Positions 16,100-23,478 of a stretch of 34,616 nucleotides of DNA are shown here, in pieces. The DNA comes from Actinacidiphila cocklensis (GTDB taxonomy: Bacteria; Actinomycetota; Actinomycetes; Streptomycetales; Streptomycetaceae), in the NCBI RefSeq assembly GCF_907177275.1, contig NZ_CAJSLV010000101.1:1-34616 (forward strand). The letters are read 5' to 3'. The notes under the pieces were generated by a model. That model was not told the DNA's origin and made no database searches. It was given only the letters and a program-made list of their open reading frames with translations. How positions within the stretch are numbered: position 1 is the stretch's first letter; every line of letters begins with the position of its first letter. Made by a program: the position numbers and the translations under genes.

Positions 16100-17278
16100 G
16101 TGACCGCGACAAGCGACCGGCAGTTGACCGCGCTCAGCGAACTGGCCGGCCTGGTGGCCGGCGGCGTCACCCGGCGCAGCCAACTCGCCACCGCGACCGG
16201 GCTGTCACGGGCCGCCGTCGCCCAGCGGGTCGACCTGCTGATCGCCAAGGGCCTGCTGGTCGAGACCGGCACGGTGGCCACCGAGCGCGGCCGGCCGCCG
16301 CTCACCTTGCAGCTCGCCTCCGCCGGCGCCGTGGTGTGCGCGGTCGACCTCGGCGCCACCCACAGCACGGTCGCCGTCGCCGACCTCGGCGGCACGGTCC
16401 TCGCCGAGGCCACCGAGGACCTGGACATCAACGACGGGCCCGAGGCGGTGCTCACCGGCCTGCACAAGCAGCTCAGCCGGCTCCTCGACAGCGCGGGCCA
16501 CCCCGCGGACCACGTGCGGGCGATCAGCATCGGGCTGCCGGGACCGGTCGAGGCCAGCACCGGTACGGTCATCCGGCCGCCGATCATGCGCGGCTGGGAC
16601 GGCTACCGCGTGCCGTCCTTCTTCGCCGACCGCTACCGCGCACCCGTCCTGGCGGACAACGACGTGAACATGATGGCGCTGGGCGAGTACGGCCACCGCC
16701 CGGCGGCCGCGCACCTGCTCTACGTCAAGGTGGGCACGGGCATCGGCTGCGGCATCGTCTCCGGCGGCGTGGTGCACCGCGGCGCCACCGGGGCGGCCGG
16801 CGACATCGGGCACATCCGGGTGCCAGGGCACGACGAGGTGCTGTGCCGCTGCGGCAACACCGGCTGCGTCGAGGCCGTCGCCTCCGGCGCCGCCATCGCC
16901 GCGACGCTGCGCGAGGCGGGCCTGCCCGCCGAGCACGCCGCCGACGTCGTCCGGCTGGTCGCGGCCGGCGACCCGCTGGCCCGCCGCCAGGTCAGGCTCG
17001 CCGCGCAGCGGCTCGGCGACGTCATCGCCTCCCTGGTCAGCTTCTACAACCCCGACACGATCGTGCTCGGCGGCAGCATCGCCAGCCTGCACGACGACCT
17101 GCTCGCCGACATCCGCGCCGCCGTCTACCGCCGCGCCCTGCCGCTGGCCACCCGCACCGTCGCCATCGAGACCACGCTGCTCGGCCGCAGGGCCGGCATC
17201 GAGGGCGCCAGACGGCTCGCCGTGCAGCACCTGCTCTCCCCCGAGGGCATCGGCCAGATGCTGGCGGACGCACCCTAG
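16100..17278 (+). CDS. ROK-family transcriptional repressor (NagC/XylR type)
   Basis: This is a 392-residue DNA-binding sugar-sensing regulator. I chose the GTG at 16100 (GAAAGG nearby upstream). The frame stays open back to 16025, but that position is the TTGACA promoter box. The N-terminus (about residues 10-65) is a winged HTH (RRSQLATATGLSRAAVAQRV). The rest is a ROK sugar-kinase fold: VVCAVDLGATHSTVAVADLGG near residue 85, ISIGLPGPV, LADNDVNMMALGE and the glycine-rich VKVGTGIGCGI loop. The Zn motif is GH...CRCGNTGC with the following Glu (CVEAVASG). ROK repressors release DNA on binding a sugar. Divergent placement and overlapping promoters make the dehydrogenase/TIM-barrel operon its obvious target, probably with autorepression. 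The ligand is unknown. Confidence 0.92.
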   Translation: MTATSDRQLTALSELAGLVAGGVTRRSQLATATGLSRAAVAQRVDLLIAKGLLVETGTVATERGRPPLTLQLASAGAVVCAVDLGATHSTVAVADLGGTVLAEATEDLDINDGPEAVLTGLHKQLSRLLDSAGHPADHVRAISIGLPGPVEASTGTVIRPPIMRGWDGYRVPSFFADRYRAPVLADNDVNMMALGEYGHRPAAAHLLYVKVGTGIGCGIVSGGVVHRGATGAAGDIGHIRVPGHDEVLCRCGNTGCVEAVASGAAIAATLREAGLPAEHAADVVRLVAAGDPLARRQVRLAAQRLGDVIASLVSFYNPDTIVLGGSIASLHDDLLADIRAAVYRRALPLATRTVAIETTLLGRRAGIEGARRLAVQHLLSPEGIGQMLADAP

Positions 17279-17283
17279 GCCTA

Positions 17284-17485
17284 GGGCGGGTCCGCAAGGT
17301 CCCGTCCGGCCGACGGTGCCTGGCACGCGCGCGCTCCCCCTGCCTTCGGCGGGAGGTGCCCCCGGCGTTGTCGGGCTCGTCCGAGCAGGCCCGCTACGAG
17401 GACGAGCCTCCGCCGTGCTGTCGCACGCACCAGATGCCATCGGCCCCGCTCTTCGGGCGGACGGCGGGACCTTGCGGACCCGCCC
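17284..17485. repeat. 202-bp long imperfect inverted repeat with 21-bp perfect ends
   Basis: The outer 21 bases (17284-17304) are exactly the reverse complement of 17465-17485. Further in, the arms continue as a degenerate match (CCGACGGTGCCTGG opposite a GATGGCATCTGG-like segment, differing mostly by transitions). A 9-bp stem (17374-17382 with 17400-17408) closes the centre. It begins six bases after the ROK stop codon and ends about 90 bp before the DUF5954 gene. No transposase is inside. It could be a MITE-like element, a large bidirectional terminator or a structured RNA. Confidence 0.8.
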
Positions 17486-17577
17486 CGGGGCCGCGCAGGG
17501 TACGACACGGCGGGCCGCCGGTTGCGCCTTTCACAGAACCGCCGCCGACCGGCGCGACGGATGGGCATGCTGGTGCC

Positions 17578-18681
17578 ATGGAGTACTCCGGCGACGATGC
17601 CACCGTCTACCAGACCATCCGGGTGACCGCCCCGGAGTCCCCGGTTGCGGCGCTCGCCGACGTGGAGGCGTGGAAGGCGCGCAAGACGTTCCCTTCCATG
17701 CTCTTCGCCGGCGGCCCGGTCTTCGGAGTCGCCCGCGAGAGACCGGCCGGCGGCTGGGTGCTCCAGCCGTACTTCAGCGGGCTCGCCCCGCAGGACGCCA
17801 GGGACGGCCTCGGGTCGTACTTCCGCCGGGTCGCCAAGGAGACCGACGAGCGGCGGCAGGCCGCCGAATACCAGGCGGCGGGCGAGCTGCTGGACTGGGA
17901 GCCGCTCAACGACCTGACGGTGTGCGGGTGCCGCTACCGCGTCGTGCGCGCGGAGCGCTTCATACGGATGGGACCCGACGGCCCCGAGCCGCCCCGGGTC
18001 ACCGACCCCGACCCCAGCGAGCCCGGCGAGTCCCACGAGGGCCTCGACCCGGCCGCGGGCCTGGTCATCGACCCCTACGACCCGACCGGGGTCTCCGAGG
18101 GCATCCTCAAGGCCGAACTCCTCGCGGCGCTGCGCAAGCACGGGACGGTGCCCGGCGAGGTCCGCGACGACGCGCGGGCCGCGGCCGCCGCGTACCCCGG
18201 CGGGGTGCTGCTGCCCGCCACCTTCATGACCGCGGAGCGCGAGGGCGGCGACCAGTGGCGGCCCGGCTCCAGCGGCACCGCGACGACGCCGCAGTCCGCG
18301 CGGGACGGGCTGGCGATGCAGCTGCGGGTCATGGTGCCGTGGCAGCGCGACCTGACGGCCGAGCAGCGGTCAGTCCACAACGACGCGGCCGACCGGCTGG
18401 ACGCGGAACGCTGCGACGAACTCGACGTCGCCGGGCGCCACTTCCGCATCGTGCGGGTCGAACGCCTGGTCCGGGTCGGCCCGGACGGCCCCGAGGGGCC
18501 GCGCCCCTCCGACCCCGACCCCGTACCCCCGGTCATGGTCCAGGACCGGGAGCTGCGCGAGCAGGGCATCCTGCGCGAGGACGAGGACGCGTCCTCGGAG
18601 GAGGCGGACGAGAGCACGCAGAAGTTCCTGCGGCTCTTCGAGGAGGAGCGCCGGCGGCGCGCTTCTCTGCGCCGCCCCTGA
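17578..18681 (+). CDS. DUF5954-family protein with internal duplication
   Basis: This 367-residue cytoplasmic protein of unknown function matches my recollection of the streptomycete DUF5954 family. I chose the ATG at 17578 because CATGCT lies exactly six bases upstream, a leaderless -10 arrangement; the frame is open for almost 2 kb further back, but only because it lies antisense or in shadow there. The protein is two related halves. LTVCGCRYRVVRAERFIRMG and LDVAGRHFRIVRVERLVRVG are clearly homologous, each followed by PDGPE-P-R-(T/S)DPDP. Each half also has a QDARDGLGSYFR / QSARDGLAMQLR segment preceded by aromatic and Arg residues. The C-terminus is highly charged (EEADEST, EEERRRR). There is no signal peptide, membrane segment or recognised catalytic motif. 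Neighbouring repeats give no functional clue. Confidence 0.82.
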   Translation: MEYSGDDATVYQTIRVTAPESPVAALADVEAWKARKTFPSMLFAGGPVFGVARERPAGGWVLQPYFSGLAPQDARDGLGSYFRRVAKETDERRQAAEYQAAGELLDWEPLNDLTVCGCRYRVVRAERFIRMGPDGPEPPRVTDPDPSEPGESHEGLDPAAGLVIDPYDPTGVSEGILKAELLAALRKHGTVPGEVRDDARAAAAAYPGGVLLPATFMTAEREGGDQWRPGSSGTATTPQSARDGLAMQLRVMVPWQRDLTAEQRSVHNDAADRLDAERCDELDVAGRHFRIVRVERLVRVGPDGPEGPRPSDPDPVPPVMVQDRELREQGILREDEDASSEEADESTQKFLRLFEEERRRRASLRRP

Positions 18682-19250
18682 CGGGCGGCCCCCGCCCGTT
18701 CCCGGACCTTCTCCAGGTGGGGCTTTCCGCGCCTGCGGGGGGCGACTTGCGCTGCGCGCTCGCCTGATCCGCCGTCGTGGCTGGTCGCGCAGTTCCGCCA
18801 CCAGAGCTTCGCCTGGGGGTACCGCCAGCGCCCCTTCAGGTCCTGCCCCTTGCGGTGCGTGCTTCGACTGCGGCGCCGTCGTGGCCGAGCGCGCAGTTCC
18901 GCCCCTAGAGCTTCGCCTGGGGGTACCCCCAGTGCCCCTGGGTGATTGCCCCCTGCGGTGGCGTTGCTTTCTTTCCCGCCATCCGGGCTGGGCGCGCAGT
19001 TCCGCCCCCAGAGCTTCGCCTGGGGGTACCCCCAGCGCCGCCTGAAAAACGGTCGCCCTCTGCGCAGAGGGCGAGCCCCTGCCGGGGGCGAGTGCCGGGC
19101 GTTGGAGGACGCAGGCCAAGAGGGGCGCCGCGAACTGCGCGACCAGCCACGACGCGGCCGCAGGCAAGCACGCAGCGCAAGGGGCAATCCCCCAGGGCTG
19201 CTGGGGGCGGAACTGCGCGCTCAACCACCCGCCGAGGGGAGGCCCCGGGG
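18682..19250. repeat. Gene-free region packed with interspersed repeats
   Basis: Three direct copies of a 48-bp unit starting GCGCAGTTCCGCC and containing CTGGGGGTACCCCCAG lie at 18787-18834, 18891-18938 and 18994-19041; the first copy has one mismatch in the palindrome. Partial copies in the opposite orientation lie at about 19121-19147 and 19193-19226 (GGAACTGCGCGCTCAACCA). The sequence between copies is related (CCGTCGTGGC, GGGGCA, CTTGCG). Such GCGCAGTTCC units are familiar as dispersed intergenic repeats of streptomycetes. I see no coding region. Confidence 0.8.
19045..19074 (-). terminator. Intrinsic terminator of the ada-alkA-like gene
   Basis: Read leftward, a perfect 22-bp palindrome (19074-19053, GCCCTC/GAGGGC arms) is followed by CCG and five T (complement of 19049-19045). 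This is a rare T-tailed hairpin for the window and lies about 180 bp after the stop of the leftward repair gene, inside the repeat region. Confidence 0.7.
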
Positions 19251-20669
19251 TCAGGCCGAGGGGGCCGGGCGGGGGGCGGACCAGAGGTGGTGGGTGGCGT
19301 AGGTGCGCCACGGGCGCCAGTGGGGGGACGGTGCGGAGGCCGGGGGGAGCAGGACGTCGGGATCGCCGAGCGCGCGCATGCGGATCGCGGACGCCGTCCG
19401 CCGGCTCACCCCGGGCACCGCCAGAAGCATGCGCTCCGCCTCGTCCCGGTCCGCCCCCGGGTCCAGCCGGAGGCCACCCGTGGCCAGGGCGGTGGCCACC
19501 GCCCGCAGGACGGGCCGCACCGCGGCACCCACCTCGGTCAGCTCGGCCTCTGCGAGGTCGGCGGGGCGGGGGAAGAGCCGGGTCAGCCCGCCGCTCGGCG
19601 CGGCCAGCGGCGCACCGTAGGCCGCGGCGACCTCGGCGGAGCGCGCCGCGTCGCCGATGACCGCACGCAGCGCGTACTCCTCCGGGTCCGTGGTGCCCGG
19701 CGCGCGCAGGCCGGGCCGCCGGGCGACGGACCCGGCCAGTTCGGGGTCGGCCCCGAGGCGCTCCGCGACCGCGTAGGGGTCCGCGTCGAGGTCGAACAGC
19801 CGCCGCACCCGCTGCGTCGCCGTGGTGAGGTCGCGCAGGTCGCCCAGGTGCAGCCGGCAGTCGAGCCAGCCGCCGCGGCCGGGGCGTTCCGCGACCTCGG
19901 CGACACCGAATCCGTGCGGCAGCCGCAGCGTGCGCCGGTACGTCCGCGAGCCCGGGCCGCCGGTGACCTCCTCGACGCCGCCCACCGCACGTGCGGCGAG
20001 GTGGTCGAAGACCTGCGCGCAGTCGTAGGCGCCGCGGTAGGCGAGCCGCAGCGGCACCCCCGTCGCCGCGCCGTGGCCGCCGCCGGGTCCGGGCGTACGG
20101 GACGCGCGCCCCGGGCGGGCGGCCCGCAGCTCGGTCGGGGTGGCCGCGTAGATCTCCCTGATCGTCTCGTTGAACTGCCGCACGCTGGCGAATCCGGCCG
20201 CGAACGCGATCTCCGCCGCCTGCATCGAGGTGGTCTGCAGCAGCACCCGCGCGGTGTGGCCGCGCTGCGCTCGGGCCAGCGCGATGGGTCCGGCGCCCAG
20301 CTCCGCGTTGAGCTGCCGCTGGACCTGGCGGGCGCTGTAGCCGAGCCGGGTGGCCAGGCCCGCGACGCCCTCCCGGTCCACGATCCCGTCGCCGATCAGC
20401 CGGATCGCCCGGCCGACCACGTCGGCCCTGGCGTTCCAGTCGGCCGAGCCGGGCACCGCGTCGGGCCGGCAGCGGCGGCAGGCACGGAAGCCGGCGCCCT
20501 GCGCGGCGGCCGCCGTGGGGAAGAAGGACACGTTCGCGCGCTTGGGCGTGATCGCCGGGCAGCTGGGCCGGCAGTAGATCCCGGTGCTCGACACGGCGAA
20601 GAAGAACACCCCGTCGAAGCGTGCGTCCCGGCTCCTGACCGCCTCGTACCTGCTGTCCTCGCTCGTCAT
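19251..20669 (-). CDS. Ada-type sensor/regulator fused to AlkA 3-methyladenine DNA glycosylase
   Basis: This 472-residue DNA alkylation repair protein has an N-terminal Ada methyl-phosphotriester sensor: Zn/methyl-acceptor cysteines C33, C37, C64 and C67 (YCRPSC, CRRC). An AraC-type HTH follows (about 88-180, with AAEIAFAAGFASVRQFN and IREIYAATPTELR). The C-terminal AlkA part (about 200-470) has a helix-hairpin-helix (LLAVPGVSRRTASAIRMRAL) and, right after it, GDPDVLLPP whose second Asp is the expected catalytic one. There is no O6-methylguanine methyltransferase domain. The start was set at 20669 because CATACT lies six bases upstream (leaderless pattern); an ATG eight codons earlier is possible. 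A GTATG-9 bp-CATAC inverted repeat overlaps this promoter and may be the site where methylated protein activates its own gene. Confidence 0.93.
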   Translation of the reverse strand: MTSEDSRYEAVRSRDARFDGVFFFAVSSTGIYCRPSCPAITPKRANVSFFPTAAAAQGAGFRACRRCRPDAVPGSADWNARADVVGRAIRLIGDGIVDREGVAGLATRLGYSARQVQRQLNAELGAGPIALARAQRGHTARVLLQTTSMQAAEIAFAAGFASVRQFNETIREIYAATPTELRAARPGRASRTPGPGGGHGAATGVPLRLAYRGAYDCAQVFDHLAARAVGGVEEVTGGPGSRTYRRTLRLPHGFGVAEVAERPGRGGWLDCRLHLGDLRDLTTATQRVRRLFDLDADPYAVAERLGADPELAGSVARRPGLRAPGTTDPEEYALRAVIGDAARSAEVAAAYGAPLAAPSGGLTRLFPRPADLAEAELTEVGAAVRPVLRAVATALATGGLRLDPGADRDEAERMLLAVPGVSRRTASAIRMRALGDPDVLLPPASAPSPHWRPWRTYATHHLWSAPRPAPSA

Positions 20670-20741
20670 GCGTCCAGTATGACCAGCTTCCATACCGCGG
20701 GCTAGCGGATATCGGACGTGGCGGTGGTGAGCGCCGCCCGC

Positions 20742-21146
20742 TCAGCGCGGGCGGACCGTGCGCGGCCCCGCACACGTCGCGCCGGCCGCCTCGACCCGGG
20801 CGCGCAGCCCGCGGTCCGCGGTCACCACCAGGCACCTGCGGCCCGCCGCCTCCGCCGCGAGGTCGGCGATCAGGTCGTCGCCGCTGCCGGCCGCCTCGGC
20901 GATCCTGACGCCCGGCACCGGCGGCACCCCGCGGGCCGCGCCCTCGGTCACCAGCACGACGTCGAGCGGCACGCCCACCGCCCACGGCGGGGCGCCGGCG
21001 GCTGCGGGCAGGCCCGTCGAGGCCAGCGGGACCAGCAGGTCGCGCAGCCGGGCCGCGGCGCCGCGCCGGTCGCGCCACCAGCCGTCGGGCACCGAGCCGA
21101 CGACGTTCGCCCCGTCGACCACCAGCAGGGGCGCGGGATCGGTCAC
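20742..21146 (-). CDS. Small NYN/PIN-like domain protein, putative nuclease
   Basis: This 134-residue protein starts at GTG 21146, which overlaps the stop of the aldose-epimerase gene (GTGA), so it is translationally coupled to it. The first strand LLVVDGANVVGSVPDGWW carries the DGAN motif of NYN/PIN-like RNases. SGDDLIADLA and VTADRGLRARV supply the further Asp residues expected for a metal-binding site. Close streptomycete relatives are often labelled NTP pyrophosphohydrolase without support. A role in RNA cleavage is inferred from the fold only. Its place at the end of a sugar operon may be incidental. Confidence 0.82.
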   Translation of the reverse strand: MTDPAPLLVVDGANVVGSVPDGWWRDRRGAAARLRDLLVPLASTGLPAAAGAPPWAVGVPLDVVLVTEGAARGVPPVPGVRIAEAAGSGDDLIADLAAEAAGRRCLVVTADRGLRARVEAAGATCAGPRTVRPR

Positions 21147-22291
21147 GGGCGGCTGCCGGCCAGGTGCGGGAAGCGGAACTCGGTGCGGCTGTGCAGCACC
21201 TCGCCGGGCCGCAGCACGGTCGACGGGTACTCGCGGTGGTTCGGCGAGTCCGGCAGGTGCTGGGTCTCCAGGCACACCGCGTCGTGCGGCCCGTAGCTGC
21301 GGCCCCCGGGGCCGGTGAGCGAGCCGTCGAGCTGGTTGGCGGTGTAGACCTGGATGCCGGGCTCGGTGGTGCGCACCTCCAGCGTCCGGCCGCTGCCGGG
21401 GTCGTGGAGCACCGCGGCGGTCCGCGGCACCTCGGGGTTCGCCGGCGGCCGCAGCACCCAGCAGTGGTCGTAGCCGTCGGCGGACTTGACCTGCGGGTCG
21501 GGCACGCGCAGGCCCTCGCTGATCGGGCGGGCGGTGGTGAAGTCGAACGGGGTTCCCGCCACCCGCTGTTCAGGACCCCACGGGATGGACTCGGTGGAGA
21601 CCGGCAGGAAGGCGTCGGCGTCGACACGCAGCACGTGGCGCAGTATCGAGCCGGAAGCGCCGGAAGCGCCGGAAGCGCCGGAAGCGCCGGAAGCGCCGGA
21701 AGCGCCGGAAGCCCCGGCCGGCTCGGCGGGCTCGGCACCCGCCAGGTTGAAGTACGCGTGGTTGGTGAGGTTGACCACCGTCGTGCGGTCGGTGCGCGCC
21801 TCGAACGACAGCGCCAGCGTCCCGTCCGCGCCGAGCGCGTAGGTGGCGCTGACGTCCACCGCGCCGGGGAAGCCCATGTCGCCGTCCGGGCTGTGCAGCG
21901 TCAGGCGCAGCGCCCCCGGCAGCGGCTCCGCCTTCCACAGCCGGTGGTGGAACCCGTCGGGGCCGCCGTGCAGGGTGTGCCCGCGGTCGTTGACGGGCAG
22001 CCGGTGCAGCCGGCCGTCGAGCAGGAAGCGGGCGCCGGCGATCCGGTTGGCGTAGCGGCCGACCAGCGCCCCGAAGAAGGGGCTGCCGTGGTAGGCGGCC
22101 ACGTCGGGCAGCGACAGGACGACCGAGTCGCTGCGCCCCTCCCGGTCGGGCACGTGCAGCGCGTGCAGGGTGCCGCCGTAGGTGAGGATCTCGGCGGCGA
22201 CACCGGCCGCGGACTCCAGCCGCCAGCACTCCACCGGCTGTCCGTCGGGGGCGTTGCCGAAGGGGGAGCAGTGCGGTACGGGCGCGGGCAT
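21143..22291 (-). CDS. galM: Aldose 1-epimerase (galactose mutarotase-like) with a GAS-repeat insertion
   Basis: This 382-residue cytoplasmic enzyme interconverts alpha and beta anomers of an aldose. Catalytic residues of the family are present: H108 in GHTLHGG, H178 in NLTNHAYFNLAG and the general base E342 in CLETQHLPDSPN. Arg in NRIAG (residue 83) is the conserved substrate contact. GAGGA lies seven bases before the ATG. Right after the catalytic NHAYFNLAG strand, a loop contains seven tandem Gly-Ala-Ser units (193-213) absent from typical members; they come from a 9-bp DNA repeat. The gene lies 77 bp downstream of the LacI-type regulator and its furanose-type transporter genes, so it probably equilibrates the imported sugar. 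Specificity (galactose, arabinose or other) is not shown. Confidence 0.92.
   Translation of the reverse strand: MPAPVPHCSPFGNAPDGQPVECWRLESAAGVAAEILTYGGTLHALHVPDREGRSDSVVLSLPDVAAYHGSPFFGALVGRYANRIAGARFLLDGRLHRLPVNDRGHTLHGGPDGFHHRLWKAEPLPGALRLTLHSPDGDMGFPGAVDVSATYALGADGTLALSFEARTDRTTVVNLTNHAYFNLAGAEPAEPAGASGASGASGASGASGASGASGSILRHVLRVDADAFLPVSTESIPWGPEQRVAGTPFDFTTARPISEGLRVPDPQVKSADGYDHCWVLRPPANPEVPRTAAVLHDPGSGRTLEVRTTEPGIQVYTANQLDGSLTGPGGRSYGPHDAVCLETQHLPDSPNHREYPSTVLRPGEVLHSRTEFRFPHLAGSRP
21651..21713. repeat. Seven tandem 9-bp repeats inside galM
   Basis: CCGGAAGCG is repeated seven times head to tail, the last unit ending in C instead of G. The 9-bp period keeps the reading frame and encodes Gly-Ala-Ser units in the mutarotase, so unit number could vary by slippage without breaking the gene. 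Confidence 0.97.
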
Positions 22292-22368
22292 CGGCGGTCC
22301 TCGGCGTTCGGCGGGTCAGGAGGGAAAACGGCAGGTGTACGGCAGCGTACGTGCGGCGGCGGCCGCGC

Positions 22369-23385
22369 TCACCCGGTGCGCGGCGCGGTGGACTCCCGCG
22401 CCACCAGCGTGTAGCCGGGGTGAATCCGCTCGGGCTGCAACTGCGGGGCGCCGGACAGTCTGGCCACCACCCGCTCGACGGCCAGCCGGGCGATGGCCTG
22501 CTTGTCGGGGGAGACGGTGGTCAGCGCGACCGTGGAGAAGCGGCCCTCCTCGACGTCGTCGAAGCCGACCACCGACACGTCCTGCGGCACCCGCAGCCCC
22601 CGCTCGACCAGCGCCCGGATCGCGCCGAGCGCCATCAGGTCGTTGTAGGCGAAGACCGCGTCAGGCTCGGCCCCGCGGTCGAGCAGCGCGTTCATCGCGG
22701 CGGCGCCGTCCCACCGGCCGTAGGCGTCGGTCGCCGCCACCAGGGAGTCGTCGTGCGGCAGCCCGGCCGCCGTGAGCTCCTCGCGCCAGCCGCGCAGCCG
22801 CAGGTGGGCGGGCTGCCTGGCCATCTCCCTGCGCGCGCCGAGGAAGGCGATCCGCCGCCGGCCGAACCCGGCCAGGTGGCGGATCGCGGTACGGGCGGCC
22901 GCGACGTTGTCGATGGCGATGTGGTCGTAGGGCGCGTCGTACTCGCGCTCGCCGAGCAGCACCAGCGGCGCGTCACCAGGGCGGCCGAGCAGGTCGTCGG
23001 CCTCCAGCTCGATCGGGCTGAGGATCAGGCCGTCGATGACGTGGGCGCGGAAGCCCTGCGAGACCAGCACCTCCTTCTCGCGCAGGCCGGCGGTGTGGTC
23101 GAGCAGCACCGTGTAGTCGTGCCGGGCGGCGGCGTCGATGACGGCGCCGGCCAGCTCCGCGAAGTACGGGTTGCCCAGCTCCGGCACGGCGAGCGCGATG
23201 ATGCCCGTCCTGCCCTTGCGCAGGTGGCGGGCGGTCAGGTTCGGCCGGTAGCCCAGCTCGTCGATGGCCCGCTGCACCCGCTCCCGCATCGCTGGGGTGA
23301 CATGGGGGTAGTTGTTCACCACGTTCGACACGGTCTTGACCGACACGCCGGCCAGCTGCGCGACGTCCTTGAGGCTGGCGCCCAC
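22369..23385 (-). CDS. LacI-family transcriptional regulator
   Basis: This 338-residue sugar-responsive repressor starts at GTG 23385 with GGAAGGA upstream. The N-terminal HTH is canonical (LKDVAQLAGVSVKTVSNVVN), followed by the hinge helix ending LTARHLRKGRTG. The rest is a periplasmic-binding-protein-like effector domain with the usual IIALAVPELGNPYFAELAGA, DGLILSPIE, IAIDNVAAA, DAVFAYNDLMALGAIRAL and VVGFDDVEEGR segments. It is intact and of normal length. It sits 93 bp after the last permease gene and 77 bp before the mutarotase gene, all leftward. The AACGTT-centred palindromes at 28441-28452 and 28619-28632 are the likely operators, because LacI-family sites are palindromes with a central CG. 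Confidence 0.95.
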   Translation of the reverse strand: MGASLKDVAQLAGVSVKTVSNVVNNYPHVTPAMRERVQRAIDELGYRPNLTARHLRKGRTGIIALAVPELGNPYFAELAGAVIDAAARHDYTVLLDHTAGLREKEVLVSQGFRAHVIDGLILSPIELEADDLLGRPGDAPLVLLGEREYDAPYDHIAIDNVAAARTAIRHLAGFGRRRIAFLGARREMARQPAHLRLRGWREELTAAGLPHDDSLVAATDAYGRWDGAAAMNALLDRGAEPDAVFAYNDLMALGAIRALVERGLRVPQDVSVVGFDDVEEGRFSTVALTTVSPDKQAIARLAVERVVARLSGAPQLQPERIHPGYTLVARESTAPRTG

Positions 23386-23478
23386 GGAGTTCCTTCCCTC
23401 GGCCGTCCTGCGGAGGCACGGCGGTTCCGGCCTCAGTGTGCCGGTCCCGTATCCGGTACGGGTACGCGGCCGGTGTCC

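Noticed and set aside
17284..17485. Insertion sequence
   Set aside because: The long inverted ends suggest a mobile element, but there is no transposase frame and no flanking target duplication, so it is reported only as a repeat.
15631..17577. Extension of the DUF5954 frame almost 2 kb upstream
   Set aside because: The upstream part is antisense to a dehydrogenase and out of frame with the ROK gene. Family-like sequence begins at 17578, where a leaderless -10 also fits.
18370..21738. A very long leftward open frame of 1122 codons across the repeat region, ada-alkA-like gene and galM
   Set aside because: It runs through repeats and out of frame with three well-supported genes. Its translation is Pro/Arg/Ala-rich low-complexity sequence, typical of high-GC shadow frames.
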